Below are positions 1-9,105 of a DNA stretch of 64,000 nt, piece by piece. The position numbers and the translations under genes are program-made. This DNA comes from Enterococcus faecalis_A (GTDB lineage Bacteria > Bacillota > Bacilli > Lactobacillales > Enterococcaceae). The DNA lies in the NCBI GenBank assembly GCA_051295955.1, contig JBPDWA010000003.1:186001-250000 (forward strand), given 5' to 3'. Each line of letters starts with the position of its first letter. Positions within the stretch are counted from its first letter, which is position 1. Under the pieces are notes generated by a model that had not been told where the DNA came from, made no database searches, and was given only the letters and a program-made list of their open reading frames with translations.

Positions 1-679
1 AGTCTGAAAAATCCAAGCCTGTTCGGCGTTTATGTTCGGTCCAAACCTGGCTAAAAGAATCAATATATGTTTCATTTGATAACGGTCCGTCAACTAGCGG
101 ATAACTGTGATTAATCGGACGCCAAAAATCATAGATATCCTGAGTAAGACTAACCTGATCGTCTTTTAAGGCTAAAAGTCGTGGCTGGCTGGCAATCAAC
201 ATGGCGACAGCGCCGGCTCCTTGGGTGGGCTCACCGCCAGAATTCAAACCGTATTTAGCGATGTCCGTCGCAATGACGAGTGCTTTGCGAGCAGGATGAA
301 GTGCAACATAGTTTTGAGCCATTTGTAGTCCGGCAGTTGCACCATAGCAACCTTCTTTTATTTCAAAGGAACGTGCAAATGGTTGAATGCCCAACAAGCG
401 ATGTAATACGACAGCAGCGGCTTTTGATTCATCAATGCTTGACTCGGTTCCTACGATCACTAAGTCAATTGCCTGTTTATCTGCTTCTGTCAAAATCGGT
501 GCGGCAGCATTGGCAGCAAACGTAATAATATCTTGGCTGATCGGATTAACAGCCATTTGATCTTGGCCGATTCCGATGTGAAATTTTCCTGGATCTACAT
601 TTCTAGCCTCGGCTAATTCAGTCATATCTATATAATAAGGCGGTACAAAGAAATTTAGTTGGTCAATCCCGATGGTCAT
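1..679 (-). CDS. mvaS: Hydroxymethylglutaryl-CoA synthase (5' part, runs off the window)
   Basis: Condenses acetyl-CoA with acetoacetyl-CoA to HMG-CoA, the second step of the mevalonate route to isoprenoids. The reading frame is open from the ATG at 679 to the left edge, about 226 residues, so the C-terminal part is missing. The nucleophilic cysteine lies in the motif EGCYGATAG, at residue 111, the position I recall for enterococcal MvaS. The N-terminus MTIGIDQLNFF is typical of the family. A GGGAG-type ribosome site precedes the ATG. The gene is divergent from mvaE, which makes its substrate, so both probably share the 184-bp intergenic control region. The assignment is firm; only the 3' end is unseen. 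Confidence 0.95.
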   Translation of the reverse strand, partial: MTIGIDQLNFFVPPYYIDMTELAEARNVDPGKFHIGIGQDQMAVNPISQDIITFAANAAAPILTEADKQAIDLVIVGTESSIDESKAAAVVLHRLLGIQPFARSFEIKEGCYGATAGLQMAQNYVALHPARKALVIATDIAKYGLNSGGEPTQGAGAVAMLIASQPRLLALKDDQVSLTQDIYDFWRPINHSYPLVDGPLSNETYIDSFSQVWTEHKRRTGLDFSD

Positions 680-863
680 TTTTTAAACTCCCTTTGCTAA
701 TAATTTACACACTATATAAAATAGCATGAAATGAACAGAATAGGGAGCTTTTTCTTCGAAATTCAAAAATTATTAAAAAATATCTTATATCTTAAAGAAC
801 TAAGAATGTAAACTATTGTTTTTCTGGAAATACATGATATATTTCAATGTGGAGGTGCATTTT

Positions 864-3281
864 GTGAAAGCAGTGGTAATTATCGATGCGTTGCGAACGC
901 CGATCGGAAAATATAAAGGCAAACTAAAGACAGTGAATGCGGTAGACTTAGGCACTCACGTTACCAAAGAACTTTTAAAAAGAAATCAAGCCTTGACTAC
1001 TAAGGTCGGACAAGTTATTTTCGGCAATGTGTTGCAAGCTGGTGCCGGTCAAAATCCAGCTCGCCAAATTGCGGTGAAGAGCGGTCTTTCTTACGAAGTG
1101 CCGGCGATGACCGTTAATGAGGTCTGCGGTTCAGGCATGAAAGCAGTGATGTTGGCTACTCAAGCAATTCAACTGGGAGAAGCAGAAGTAGTGATTGCCG
1201 GTGGTGTGGAAAACATGAGCCAAGCACCGAAACTGCAAAAATTCAATTATGATACAGAAACATACGGGGCACCCGTTTCCAGTATGATAACCGATGGATT
1301 AACAGACGCCTTTAGCCAGCAAGCTATGGGTTTAACTGCGGAAAAAGTAGCGGACGCCTACCAAATTTCAAGAGCAGAACAAGACCAATTCTCTTTAGAA
1401 TCTCAAATGAAAGCCGCCAAAGCTCAAAAAAATGGTTGTTTCATGCAGGAAATATTGCCAATTGAAATAGCTGGAACCTTAATGCAAGAAGACGAGGGTG
1501 TGCGATCAGATACAACTTTAAACAAATTAGGTACCTTGAAACCAGTTTTTAAAGAAGCTGGGACAGTTACAGCCGGCAATGCCTCAACAATTAATGATGG
1601 CGCATCGGCACTAGTAATTGCTTCAAAAGAATATGCTATCCAGCATCAATTGCCTTATCTCGCTGAAATCAAAGGGAGTGCCGAAGTAGGTATTGATCCG
1701 TCGATGATGGGAATTTCGCCCATTCAAGCAATTCATAAATTAATAAAAAAAACAAACGTTTCACTAGATGAAGTTGATCTGTTTGAAATTAACGAAGCAT
1801 TTGCTGCTACCTCAATTGTTGTGCAAAAAGAACTTAACCTAACCCCTGAAAAAGTGAATCGCTATGGAGGCGGCATTTCATTAGGGCATGCCATTGGTGC
1901 TACGGGTGCTCGGCTGTTAACAACGCTTAGCTATCAATTGAATCAGATGAAGAAAAAGTATGGTGTTGCTTCTTTATGTGTCGGCGGTGGGTTGGGGCTA
2001 GCCGTCTTATTAGAACGACCGGAAACTGCTAGGACCCAAAAATTTTACCGTATGACTCGAGAAGAACGTTTAGACTATTTAGTGAAGGAAACTCACGTGA
2101 CAGAAGCTTCTAGAAGCCAATTTGAACAAACAGCCTTGCCTACCGCAATTGCTGATCATCTAATTGAAAATCAAATCAGTACGGCTGAAATTCCTTTGGG
2201 GGTTGGCTTTAATTTGCAGGTAGATGGCAAAGAATATCTGGTGCCGTTAGCTACTGAAGAACCTTCAGTGATTGCTGCATTAAGTAATGGTGCCAAAATA
2301 GCACAAAATTTTACCACAGTAGCACAAACACGCTCATTAAGAGGCCAAATTGTTTTTTATGATGTCGAAAACCCAGAAGTCATTACTAAAAAAATTGCTG
2401 CAGAGCAAGAACGTATTTTCCAACAGGCAGCAACAAGTTATCCTTCGATTGTTAAACGCGGCGGCGGCTTAAAAACTGTGAATTGTCGGATAGTGGCGCC
2501 GACTTTTGTTTCCGTTGACTTTTTAGTGGACGTTAAAGATGCGATGGGGGCGAATATCATGAATACCATTTTAGAGGGCGTAGCGGCTTTATTCCGCGAA
2601 TGGTTTGCTGATCACAAGCTTCTTTTCAGTATTTTAAGTAACTATGCGACCGATTCAATGGTGCAAATGTCTTGTGAGATTCCAGTAGCGCGCTTAAGCG
2701 CAAAAGGCGAAGGCTATGAAGTAGCTGAAAAAATTGCTCTTGCCTCGCAATATGCACAGCTCGATCCTTATCGAGCAGTAACGCATAATAAAGGAATTAT
2801 GAATGGTGTCGAAGCGCTGGTTTTAGCTACTGGCAATGATACAAGGGCAGTCAGCGCAGCTTGTCATGCGTACGCAGCAAGATCAGGAGCTTATTGCGGA
2901 TTAAGTCAATGGCAGCTCGTCAAAGAACATTTAGTAGGTACGATTGAATTGCCTCTGGCTGTGGCAACAGTTGGGGGAGCTACCAAAGTGCTGCCTAAAG
3001 CGCAAGCTGCATTTGATTTGCTGGCGGTGGAGGATGCTGCTGAATTTAGCCGAGTGATAGCATCTGTCGGTTTGGCACAAAACTTAGCAGCTTTACGTGC
3101 ATTAGTAACGGAAGGCATTCAAAAAGGTCACATGGCTCTTCAAGCTCGTTCCTTAGCACTAACAGTGGGAGCTGTGGGTCAAGAAGTAGAACTGCTAAGC
3201 CGCCAATTAAAACAGACAAAAACAATGAATCAGCAAACTGCAATGACTCTTTTGACAGCTTTACGTCAAGGAAACAACTAA
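864..3281 (+). CDS. mvaE: Bifunctional acetyl-CoA acetyltransferase / HMG-CoA reductase
   Basis: An 805-residue fusion catalysing the first and third steps of the mevalonate pathway. Residues 1 to about 385 are a thiolase: acyl-accepting Cys88 in NEVCGSGM, the NEAFAA motif, the GHAIGATGAR histidine motif and the second cysteine in CVGGGLG. About 400 to 805 is a class II HMG-CoA reductase with DAMGAN in the dinucleotide-binding region, GNDTRA and a late GHM histidine motif. GTG at 864 was chosen because GGAGGTG lies 6 bases upstream; upstream in-frame starts have no such site. This fusion is characteristic of enterococci and relatives. Its partner mvaS is divergent upstream. A strong terminator follows. 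Confidence 0.96.
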   Translation: MKAVVIIDALRTPIGKYKGKLKTVNAVDLGTHVTKELLKRNQALTTKVGQVIFGNVLQAGAGQNPARQIAVKSGLSYEVPAMTVNEVCGSGMKAVMLATQAIQLGEAEVVIAGGVENMSQAPKLQKFNYDTETYGAPVSSMITDGLTDAFSQQAMGLTAEKVADAYQISRAEQDQFSLESQMKAAKAQKNGCFMQEILPIEIAGTLMQEDEGVRSDTTLNKLGTLKPVFKEAGTVTAGNASTINDGASALVIASKEYAIQHQLPYLAEIKGSAEVGIDPSMMGISPIQAIHKLIKKTNVSLDEVDLFEINEAFAATSIVVQKELNLTPEKVNRYGGGISLGHAIGATGARLLTTLSYQLNQMKKKYGVASLCVGGGLGLAVLLERPETARTQKFYRMTREERLDYLVKETHVTEASRSQFEQTALPTAIADHLIENQISTAEIPLGVGFNLQVDGKEYLVPLATEEPSVIAALSNGAKIAQNFTTVAQTRSLRGQIVFYDVENPEVITKKIAAEQERIFQQAATSYPSIVKRGGGLKTVNCRIVAPTFVSVDFLVDVKDAMGANIMNTILEGVAALFREWFADHKLLFSILSNYATDSMVQMSCEIPVARLSAKGEGYEVAEKIALASQYAQLDPYRAVTHNKGIMNGVEALVLATGNDTRAVSAACHAYAARSGAYCGLSQWQLVKEHLVGTIELPLAVATVGGATKVLPKAQAAFDLLAVEDAAEFSRVIASVGLAQNLAALRALVTEGIQKGHMALQARSLALTVGAVGQEVELLSRQLKQTKTMNQQTAMTLLTALRQGNN

Positions 3282-3346
3282 CGAGAGTAGGTTCGCGCCG
3301 ATTAGCAAGGGGTGCATCCGCTTTTATGATTTTTCCTTAGTAAATT

Positions 3347-3388
3347 AAAATAAAAACCCAGCTGCTAAGGCAGTGGGTTTTTATTTTT
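3347..3388. terminator. Bidirectional rho-independent terminator
   Basis: AAAATAAAAACCCA pairs with TGGGTTTTTATTTT around a short loop, with A and T runs on both sides. It lies between mvaE (plus) and the convergent AI-2E family gene (minus), so it can serve both. Confidence 0.85.
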
Positions 3389-3415
3389 CTCTTTAAATGC
3401 TTTAAGCTGAATTAG

Positions 3416-4462
3416 TTAAGGTTTGCGTTTGCGAACACTAGGTAATCGTTTGGTGCGCCGCAAAGATTTCACGTTTAAAATATCCAAAAAGAAGGTGAAA
3501 ATTGGAATACCGACAATCAAGCCCCAGACACCAAATAATCGTTCGCTGACTAATAAAATAACAAACGTATAAAAAATCGGCAATTCGGTTTTGCTGGCCA
3601 TTAATTTAGGATTCAATACATAGGATTCGAATATATGAACCACAATAATAATCAGTAAAACATAGATTACGCCGTTCAACCCGCCTTGTGAATAGGCAAT
3701 AAAACATAAGGGAATACAAGAAATAATTACTCCGGCAACAGGGATCAGACTTAAAACAAAAATCATGATTGCCAGACTGGGCAATTGTGTAAAACCAACT
3801 AAGGCTAAGGCAATGGTAGTAATCAAGGTATTAACCAGCGCAATAAAAAACTGTGCTTCGATCACCACCCCAAAAGTATTCGTAAATTTTTGGGCAAAAT
3901 AGTAGATGTCTTGAAAAAACCAAGCAAAATCACTTTTTAAAAACAATTTGGTAAAGTCGGCCATTTGTTTTTTTTCGATCATGAAAAAGAAACTGAGAAT
4001 AAAAGAGAAAATAAATGAAACACCAACTGCTCCAATGTCTTGGATGTAACGCAGCAAAATAGCAGCGCCATTTTGCAACTGAGTGAGTATGTTGGATTTT
4101 TCAAGGTATTGGTCGATCATTTGTAACAGCTGATTCTTCTCATTAGCCGGATTTTGATAAAAGGTCAATACGGATTGGAACATTTGGCTCGTTTGACGAG
4201 CAATAACCGGTACATATTTAGTTATCGCCAAATATACCAAAAATATTACCAGAGCATAAGTTGCGACCACAATAAACAGCGTAGGAATTTTCCAGTAACG
4301 CTGAACAAAATGAACTAAACGAATTGCTAAAAAAGTAAAAATAAAAGTTAACAAAATAGTAGTAATCATACTTTCCGCTAAATAAAGAACCAAAATTACG
4401 GCAGCTAGCACAAAAAAACGCCGTAATCGTACATTTTTGAGAAACTTTTCATACAAATTCAC
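3416..4462 (-). CDS. AI-2E family transporter (UPF0118 membrane protein)
   Basis: A 348-residue polytopic membrane protein of the AI-2E/YtvI-YrrI family. There are paired hydrophobic segments near residues 14-60 and 66-85, a long soluble loop at about 90-150, and a cluster of helices from about 150 to 330. The tail ends in a basic stretch (RRTKRLPSVRKRKP). The start is GTG at 4462 with GAAGGGA 8 bases upstream. Known members have been linked to export of small molecules or to Na+/H+ antiport; the substrate cannot be read from sequence. The YdcF-like gene lies about 95 bp upstream on the same strand. The family call is firm, the function unknown. Confidence 0.85.
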   Translation of the reverse strand: MNLYEKFLKNVRLRRFFVLAAVILVLYLAESMITTILLTFIFTFLAIRLVHFVQRYWKIPTLFIVVATYALVIFLVYLAITKYVPVIARQTSQMFQSVLTFYQNPANEKNQLLQMIDQYLEKSNILTQLQNGAAILLRYIQDIGAVGVSFIFSFILSFFFMIEKKQMADFTKLFLKSDFAWFFQDIYYFAQKFTNTFGVVIEAQFFIALVNTLITTIALALVGFTQLPSLAIMIFVLSLIPVAGVIISCIPLCFIAYSQGGLNGVIYVLLIIIVVHIFESYVLNPKLMASKTELPIFYTFVILLVSERLFGVWGLIVGIPIFTFFLDILNVKSLRRTKRLPSVRKRKP

Positions 4463-4557
4463 AAAATCTATCCCTTCCGCTTGGTCTGACTTAACTATAC
4501 CGTTTCTTAAGGCAAGAGGCTAGTCTTATTTTAACATTTACTTGGAATCGCTAATTT

Positions 4558-5766
4558 TTAATGAACAATGAATAGATTAATCGCTGCTGCAATCACTAAT
4601 AAAACAATTACCAAACTGCTGACAATCAAATGCTGCCGTTTGTACATGACTAAAACAGCCAGATACTCCCGTAAGAATGCATTTGGTAAAAAATAAAAGG
4701 CGGTTTTAGCACCGATGCCGTCAGCTGCTAAATGCGTTTGTCTGGCGAAAAGTCCAGCCCGAAAGAGGTGATAATTATTGGTCGTAAAGATCGCTTGAAA
4801 ATCCTCACTTCCGTAGTGATCAAGCATAAGCTCTTTAGAAAAGCGCATATTTTCTAGCGTATTACGGGAACGAGTTTCCACCAGGATGTCAGTTTCAGGG
4901 ATTCCTTGAGCTAATGCATATTGTTTCATGGCGATACTTTCCGGAATTTTTTCATCCGGACCTTGGCCGCCAGACATTACCAGCGTCGGTGAGTGCAAGG
5001 TAGCGTAAGTTTGGGCATGATAAAAGTGAATTGCTTTATCAATTCGGGCTTTCAGTAACGGTGTGACGGTCTCGCCATTTAGTAAGCCGGCGCCTAACAC
5101 AACGATATAGTCTTGGCTATAGCGAGGGCGGTTAAACTGATATAAGATTGAAATGGTTAAAAAGTTATAAAAAACGAAAAAGAAATAAAATAGTAAAAAA
5201 GGTACGATACTCAGTAAAGGAGCGGTCCATTCTGGCAAAAGGTTAGACGCTACTGTTGCATAAAATAAATAGACAGTCAGGCTAATAGCTAATAATAAGG
5301 TTAACAGATTAGCCAGGGAAGGACCTTCTTTTTTCAAAACGACAAAACCGTTCCAATAAAGAAAGATAATTAAAGCATACAAACCGAACAATAAAATCAA
5401 CACTAAATCAACGACGACCAGAAAAGCTAGAATCATTAAAAATAAATTTTCCGTTTGAAAAAGTAATACTGTTAAATAAGTAGCTAAACTAACTAAAAAT
5501 AAATTAAAGAGAAAGCCGTTGATTAGCCGTCGTTTTTCTTTGAAGTAAAAGAAAGCAAATAAAGCAAAAAAACCGAGGGGAATCACAAAATAAAAGGTAT
5601 GATTGCGACTTTCTAACAACAATACATAACTAAAAAAGAGCAGTACCGCCCAACCGAGCTCCCAAAGTAGCCACTGCTGGCGTTTCTTCTTTTTTAAAAT
5701 GAAAGGTATGAGCACGGCGCCAATTAAATAAATGCCTAAAACTGTAAAATCAAGATATTTGTCCAT
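4558..5766 (-). CDS. YdcF/DUF218 family membrane protein
   Basis: 402 residues. About nine hydrophobic segments fill residues 5-215. A cytosolic or surface DUF218 (YdcF/SanA-like) domain follows from about 218 to 370, with VVLGAGLLNG, a SGGQGPDE motif, ETRSRNTLENM and a TTNNYHLFRA motif. One more hydrophobic segment closes the C-terminus. YdcF-type domains are linked to cell-envelope processes and may bind nucleotide-like ligands; the reaction is not established. Four of the conserved family blocks are intact, so the protein looks functional. It is probably co-transcribed with, or adjacent to, the AI-2E gene downstream. Confidence 0.82.
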   Translation of the reverse strand: MDKYLDFTVLGIYLIGAVLIPFILKKKKRQQWLLWELGWAVLLFFSYVLLLESRNHTFYFVIPLGFFALFAFFYFKEKRRLINGFLFNLFLVSLATYLTVLLFQTENLFLMILAFLVVVDLVLILLFGLYALIIFLYWNGFVVLKKEGPSLANLLTLLLAISLTVYLFYATVASNLLPEWTAPLLSIVPFLLFYFFFVFYNFLTISILYQFNRPRYSQDYIVVLGAGLLNGETVTPLLKARIDKAIHFYHAQTYATLHSPTLVMSGGQGPDEKIPESIAMKQYALAQGIPETDILVETRSRNTLENMRFSKELMLDHYGSEDFQAIFTTNNYHLFRAGLFARQTHLAADGIGAKTAFYFLPNAFLREYLAVLVMYKRQHLIVSSLVIVLLVIAAAINLFIVH

Positions 5767-6124
5767 ATCACTTAACTCCTTTATCTACTTTTACTTTCTT
5801 AGTATAACGAAATTGAAATAAAAAAAATAGAATAACGATCAAAAGCTGTTTTTGCCAATAGTAAAAACCAAAGAAAATCAGTCGAAAGCCTCAGGGCTAA
5901 CACCTAGTGAAAATTTGAATTAGGAACAAAAGGTAAACCCGTCACTTGTTCCTTTTGAAGAAACAGGAAACTAATTAGCATAAAATAGGGGCTAAGGTAT
6001 ACGAAGTGCGGGATTCAGGATTTTTTGAACCACTATACTTGCTATTGGTTTGTTAGTTAGGACTTGAAAATGATCTAAAAGTGTGCTGCCTGATAATTTA
6101 GCCCTTTAGGAACGTCGGCACTGC
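5767..6124. other. 358-bp intergenic stretch, no gene seen
   Basis: No supported reading frame. It holds one hairpin around 5923-5958 in which GGAACAA and TTGTTCC can pair, or alternatively CAAAAGG with CCTTTTG. A mild T run follows on the plus strand. No promoter with good spacing was recognised. Confidence 0.5.
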
Positions 6125-7981
6125 TTATTTACTCAGCTCGGCAGTCGGTACGACCGGAAAGGTGATGAGAAAATGTGCGCCTGCTTGTTCTTGGGAGTCA
6201 ATCGTTAGCAGCCACTCATATTTAGCACTGATGGAAGCAACTGCAAATAAGCCTAAACCCGTTCCTTCGTCAGCTGCTTTTGTGGTGAAAAAGGGTTGGA
6301 AAATCTTACTTTGAATCGCTGGCGGAATACCGGGACCGTTATCAGCAATTTCTAAAGTAACAAAGGTTTGATAGCTTTTCATTAAAGGCTGCTGCTTGAA
6401 CAATTGCTTGATTTGTTCTTTAGACGCCGAGTGTAACGAAATGAAAATCTTTGGTTCGGCTGCTTGGTTTTTCGTAGCTTGATAAGCATTGGTGATTAAG
6501 TTATAAATTAAATTTTGCAGGTCAACTTCTTCCAATTTGCTCCAACCTAAATCGGCCTCAAGCCTCACGTTAATTTGGACTTTATCAGGAATTATTTCTG
6601 CAATTCGCTGCACGGCTTCTTGAACTGCCGCAGAGATATCCAACCAAGCTTGGGTGCTGCCCTGCGATTTTGAAAAACGTAAGACATTGTTCGCTAGCCG
6701 TTGACCTTTTTGGGCTGATTTTAAAACTTCTTCTAAATCTTCTTTCAATAACGCTTTGTGCTCGTATTCTTCCAGCAACAACTCGGTATTGCCAATAATC
6801 GGTGTGAGAAAATTATTCATGTCGTGAACGATGGAAGTAGTCAATAATCCCACGGTTTCCATTTTGTTCCGCTGATAAAGCTCAAATTCTAATTCATGTT
6901 GCATTTTTTGTTGTTTTTGATGTTCAATTAACTGTCGATTTTCTTCTTCAATGCTTTCTTTTTTTCTAAAATTATGAATGAAAAGGCTGAATATCAAAAT
7001 CAGCAGCAAAAGTAATAATAGTAAACAAAAAAGAATGATAATAAAATTAAAAATTTCATTGTTGCGCTCATTGTAGTCGGCATTAATAGAAACCACCCAG
7101 CGATCAGCGCCTACCTCAATCCATTTAAATGCGCCAATTTTTAACACTTCCGCAGGTTGGCGTTCATCCCACCAATAAGATTTATACGTCAGTTTGCCGG
7201 AATCATGCGTCAGCTGATAGTTTTCCAGACGTTTTAAATCAGAAAAATCAAAATTAGGAAAGAGCTTTTGCCGATCCTCTATAATATCTAAGCCGATTTG
7301 CTCAGCGACAGGATGGATAATGACCCGCATGTCTTGATTTTTAATCATCGGGTAACCCTTGTAATCCAGTTGATAATCTTCTAAAAAATTTTTATAAAAG
7401 ATTTGTAAATTTAACGGGACTAGTAAGAAGCCTTGGACTTTTCCCTCCATTGATTGGATTGGTTGGTAGAAGTTCAGGTAAGCATTCTTAGCGATAAAAT
7501 ATGCTTGACCGTTTGAAAGGGTAGGTTGCTTTGTTAATGTATTCAGTGAAGTATCTGCCGTTAAAAATTGTTGAACTCCTGTTTTGGGTGACGTAGTTAT
7601 TTGTTGCGTCTCTTCGTGAAACTGATAGGCAGCCTTCAGTTGTAAATCAGCATCTAACAATAAAAGATACGTTGCTTCTGAGTGTAACGGCTGAAAAAAC
7701 GTTTGTAAAGGAGTACTTGCTTGTTTTCTCTCAGCAGCAGTTTGCAATTGCTCTGGCTGTGTGTGTTGAGCTAGTTCTTCTAACAACTGATGACGATTTT
7801 CCATGGAAAGCTGAATAATTTTAGCGGCGTATTGAGTAGACTGCAACAAAAAATCTTGACCACTGGCAGTCGTTGTTTTACGGATAACTGAGAAACCGTA
7901 AAAGGCAAAAATTGCAGAAATCAAAATAAATAGCATAGTGGCTGCTATCATAAGATTAACGATTCGATTCATTTTCTTCAT
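6125..7981 (-). CDS. Membrane sensor histidine kinase with a large extracellular sensor
   Basis: 618 residues. Transmembrane helix 1 is at about 8-31. An extracellular region of roughly 275 residues follows, probably a double Cache-like sensor (inferred from size and placement). A second helix lies near 312-338, then a coiled linker rich in E/Q/K. The phospho-acceptor His386 sits in SIVHDMNNFLTPI, followed by an HATPase domain with N box (NLITNAYQA), DNGPGIP, FFTTK and GTGLGL. The H-box HDMNN resembles the NtrB/DctB-like class rather than the classic OmpR-partner class. ATG at 7981 was chosen for its AAAGGGA site. The regulator is divergent, 117 bp away. The ligand is unknown; the citrate locus nearby is suggestive only. 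Confidence 0.9.
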   Translation of the reverse strand: MKKMNRIVNLMIAATMLFILISAIFAFYGFSVIRKTTTASGQDFLLQSTQYAAKIIQLSMENRHQLLEELAQHTQPEQLQTAAERKQASTPLQTFFQPLHSEATYLLLLDADLQLKAAYQFHEETQQITTSPKTGVQQFLTADTSLNTLTKQPTLSNGQAYFIAKNAYLNFYQPIQSMEGKVQGFLLVPLNLQIFYKNFLEDYQLDYKGYPMIKNQDMRVIIHPVAEQIGLDIIEDRQKLFPNFDFSDLKRLENYQLTHDSGKLTYKSYWWDERQPAEVLKIGAFKWIEVGADRWVVSINADYNERNNEIFNFIIILFCLLLLLLLLILIFSLFIHNFRKKESIEEENRQLIEHQKQQKMQHELEFELYQRNKMETVGLLTTSIVHDMNNFLTPIIGNTELLLEEYEHKALLKEDLEEVLKSAQKGQRLANNVLRFSKSQGSTQAWLDISAAVQEAVQRIAEIIPDKVQINVRLEADLGWSKLEEVDLQNLIYNLITNAYQATKNQAAEPKIFISLHSASKEQIKQLFKQQPLMKSYQTFVTLEIADNGPGIPPAIQSKIFQPFFTTKAADEGTGLGLFAVASISAKYEWLLTIDSQEQAGAHFLITFPVVPTAELSK

Positions 7982-8037
7982 ACAAGCAATCCCTTTCCTT
8001 CCTACGTTTTTCATCATAACATAAGTTCGTATTGAAA

Positions 8038-8065
8038 TTGACAGAAATTTCAGCTATTGTATAAG
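8038..8065 (+). promoter_or_regulatory. Sigma-A-type promoter for the response regulator
   Basis: TTGACA at 8038-8043 and TATAAG at 8060-8065 with a 16-bp spacer, ending 33 bp before the response regulator start. It lies in the divergent gap with the kinase. Confidence 0.65.
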
Positions 8066-8098
8066 TAATGTAAGGGGATTCTTTGAAAGGAGCAGCCT

Positions 8099-8812
8099 AT
8101 GATGCGAAATGAAAAGATTTTGGTGGTTGATGATGATCCTGCTATTCGACGTTTAATTTGGAAGTCGCTGCAGTCCACCGGTTTATTGATTTATCAAAGC
8201 GCCAATGTCGAAAAGACGCTGGAAATCATTACACGAGTAACGTTTCAATTGTTTTTACTTGATGTTAGCTTAGAAAATGAAAAAGATGGCTATCACTTAG
8301 CGCAACTGATTCGTGAGCGACAGCCGTTGACACCGATCTTATTTGTCAGCGGCAAAAAAAGCGAGCAAGACATTATTACCGGTTTAGAATCCGGTGGTGA
8401 TTACTATATTTCCAAGCCTTTTATCCCTAATGTCCTCCGCGCCCAAGTCCTTAATACCTTGGATCGCACGGCTCAGTTACTCACTGTGAATCATCAAAAA
8501 GAAACCCAGTTTTTAAAAGTAGGTTGTTTTTCTTTTGACAAAGCTCACTACAGTGTCAGCAAATACGACCAAAAAATCGAGATGACCTCAAAAGAAACAA
8601 TGATGATGCTGTTTTTTATGGAAAATCCTGACCAAGTATTCAGCAAAGAGCAAATTTATGCCAGTGTCTGGAGCGATGGAGAACTGGATAAAAATTTAAT
8701 TACCGTATATATCAATTATTTGCGTAACAAAATTGAAGAAGATCCCAAAAATCCCGTGTATTTGCAAACTGTTTGGGGAATTGGTTATTTATTTAACCCT
8801 GGTGGCAAGTAG
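8099..8812 (+). CDS. OmpR-family response regulator
   Basis: 237 residues: receiver domain at 1-120 and winged-helix DNA-binding domain at about 135-235. The acidic pair is in VVDDDPA, the phosphorylated residue is Asp55 in LFLLDVS, and the conserved lysine is in SKPF. The C-terminal domain carries the OmpR features: a YASVWSDG region, a recognition helix around VYINYLRNKIE and a terminal GIGYLF wing. A GAAAGGAG ribosome site precedes the tandem ATGs. It presumably takes phosphate from the divergent kinase. Targets are not visible. A strong terminator follows directly, so it is monocistronic. Confidence 0.93.
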   Translation: MMRNEKILVVDDDPAIRRLIWKSLQSTGLLIYQSANVEKTLEIITRVTFQLFLLDVSLENEKDGYHLAQLIRERQPLTPILFVSGKKSEQDIITGLESGGDYYISKPFIPNVLRAQVLNTLDRTAQLLTVNHQKETQFLKVGCFSFDKAHYSVSKYDQKIEMTSKETMMMLFFMENPDQVFSKEQIYASVWSDGELDKNLITVYINYLRNKIEEDPKNPVYLQTVWGIGYLFNPGGK

Positions 8813-8849
8813 AAAAAAGCAAGCGAAATATGTAATCGCTTGCTTTTTT
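8813..8849 (+). terminator. Rho-independent terminator after the response regulator
   Basis: AAAAAAGCAAGCGA pairs with TCGCTTGCTTTTTT around a 9-base loop, immediately downstream of the stop codon. The remaining 8850-9105 holds no convincing gene. Confidence 0.92.
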
Positions 8850-9105
8850 CTGTAAAACGATTTTACGTAGTTTTCATGCCACATGATTTATAAAACACGC
8901 TGGTTTTTGAGCTGCTGCGACCAGTTAAGAGTAGGATAAGCACTTGTAACGCTTGATCAATCATTGCTAGAAACAACATTGCCATTACGTGGATCTGTTG
9001 TGCTTAAGTATTTTTAATTGCTAGCTTTTTGTCCTATAAATGCCAATTAAACTTGAATTTGCATTGGTTTTGTCCATAAACAGGAGCAACAGTAGCTCTT
9101 TTTAG

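Noticed and set aside
280..525. 81-residue plus-strand frame
   Set aside because: Lies wholly inside mvaS on the other strand; no ribosome site and no recognisable content.
8863..8985. 40-codon minus-strand frame starting MAMLFLAMIDQ
   Set aside because: Slightly hydrophobic, but with no ribosome site and no neighbour to support it; probably chance.
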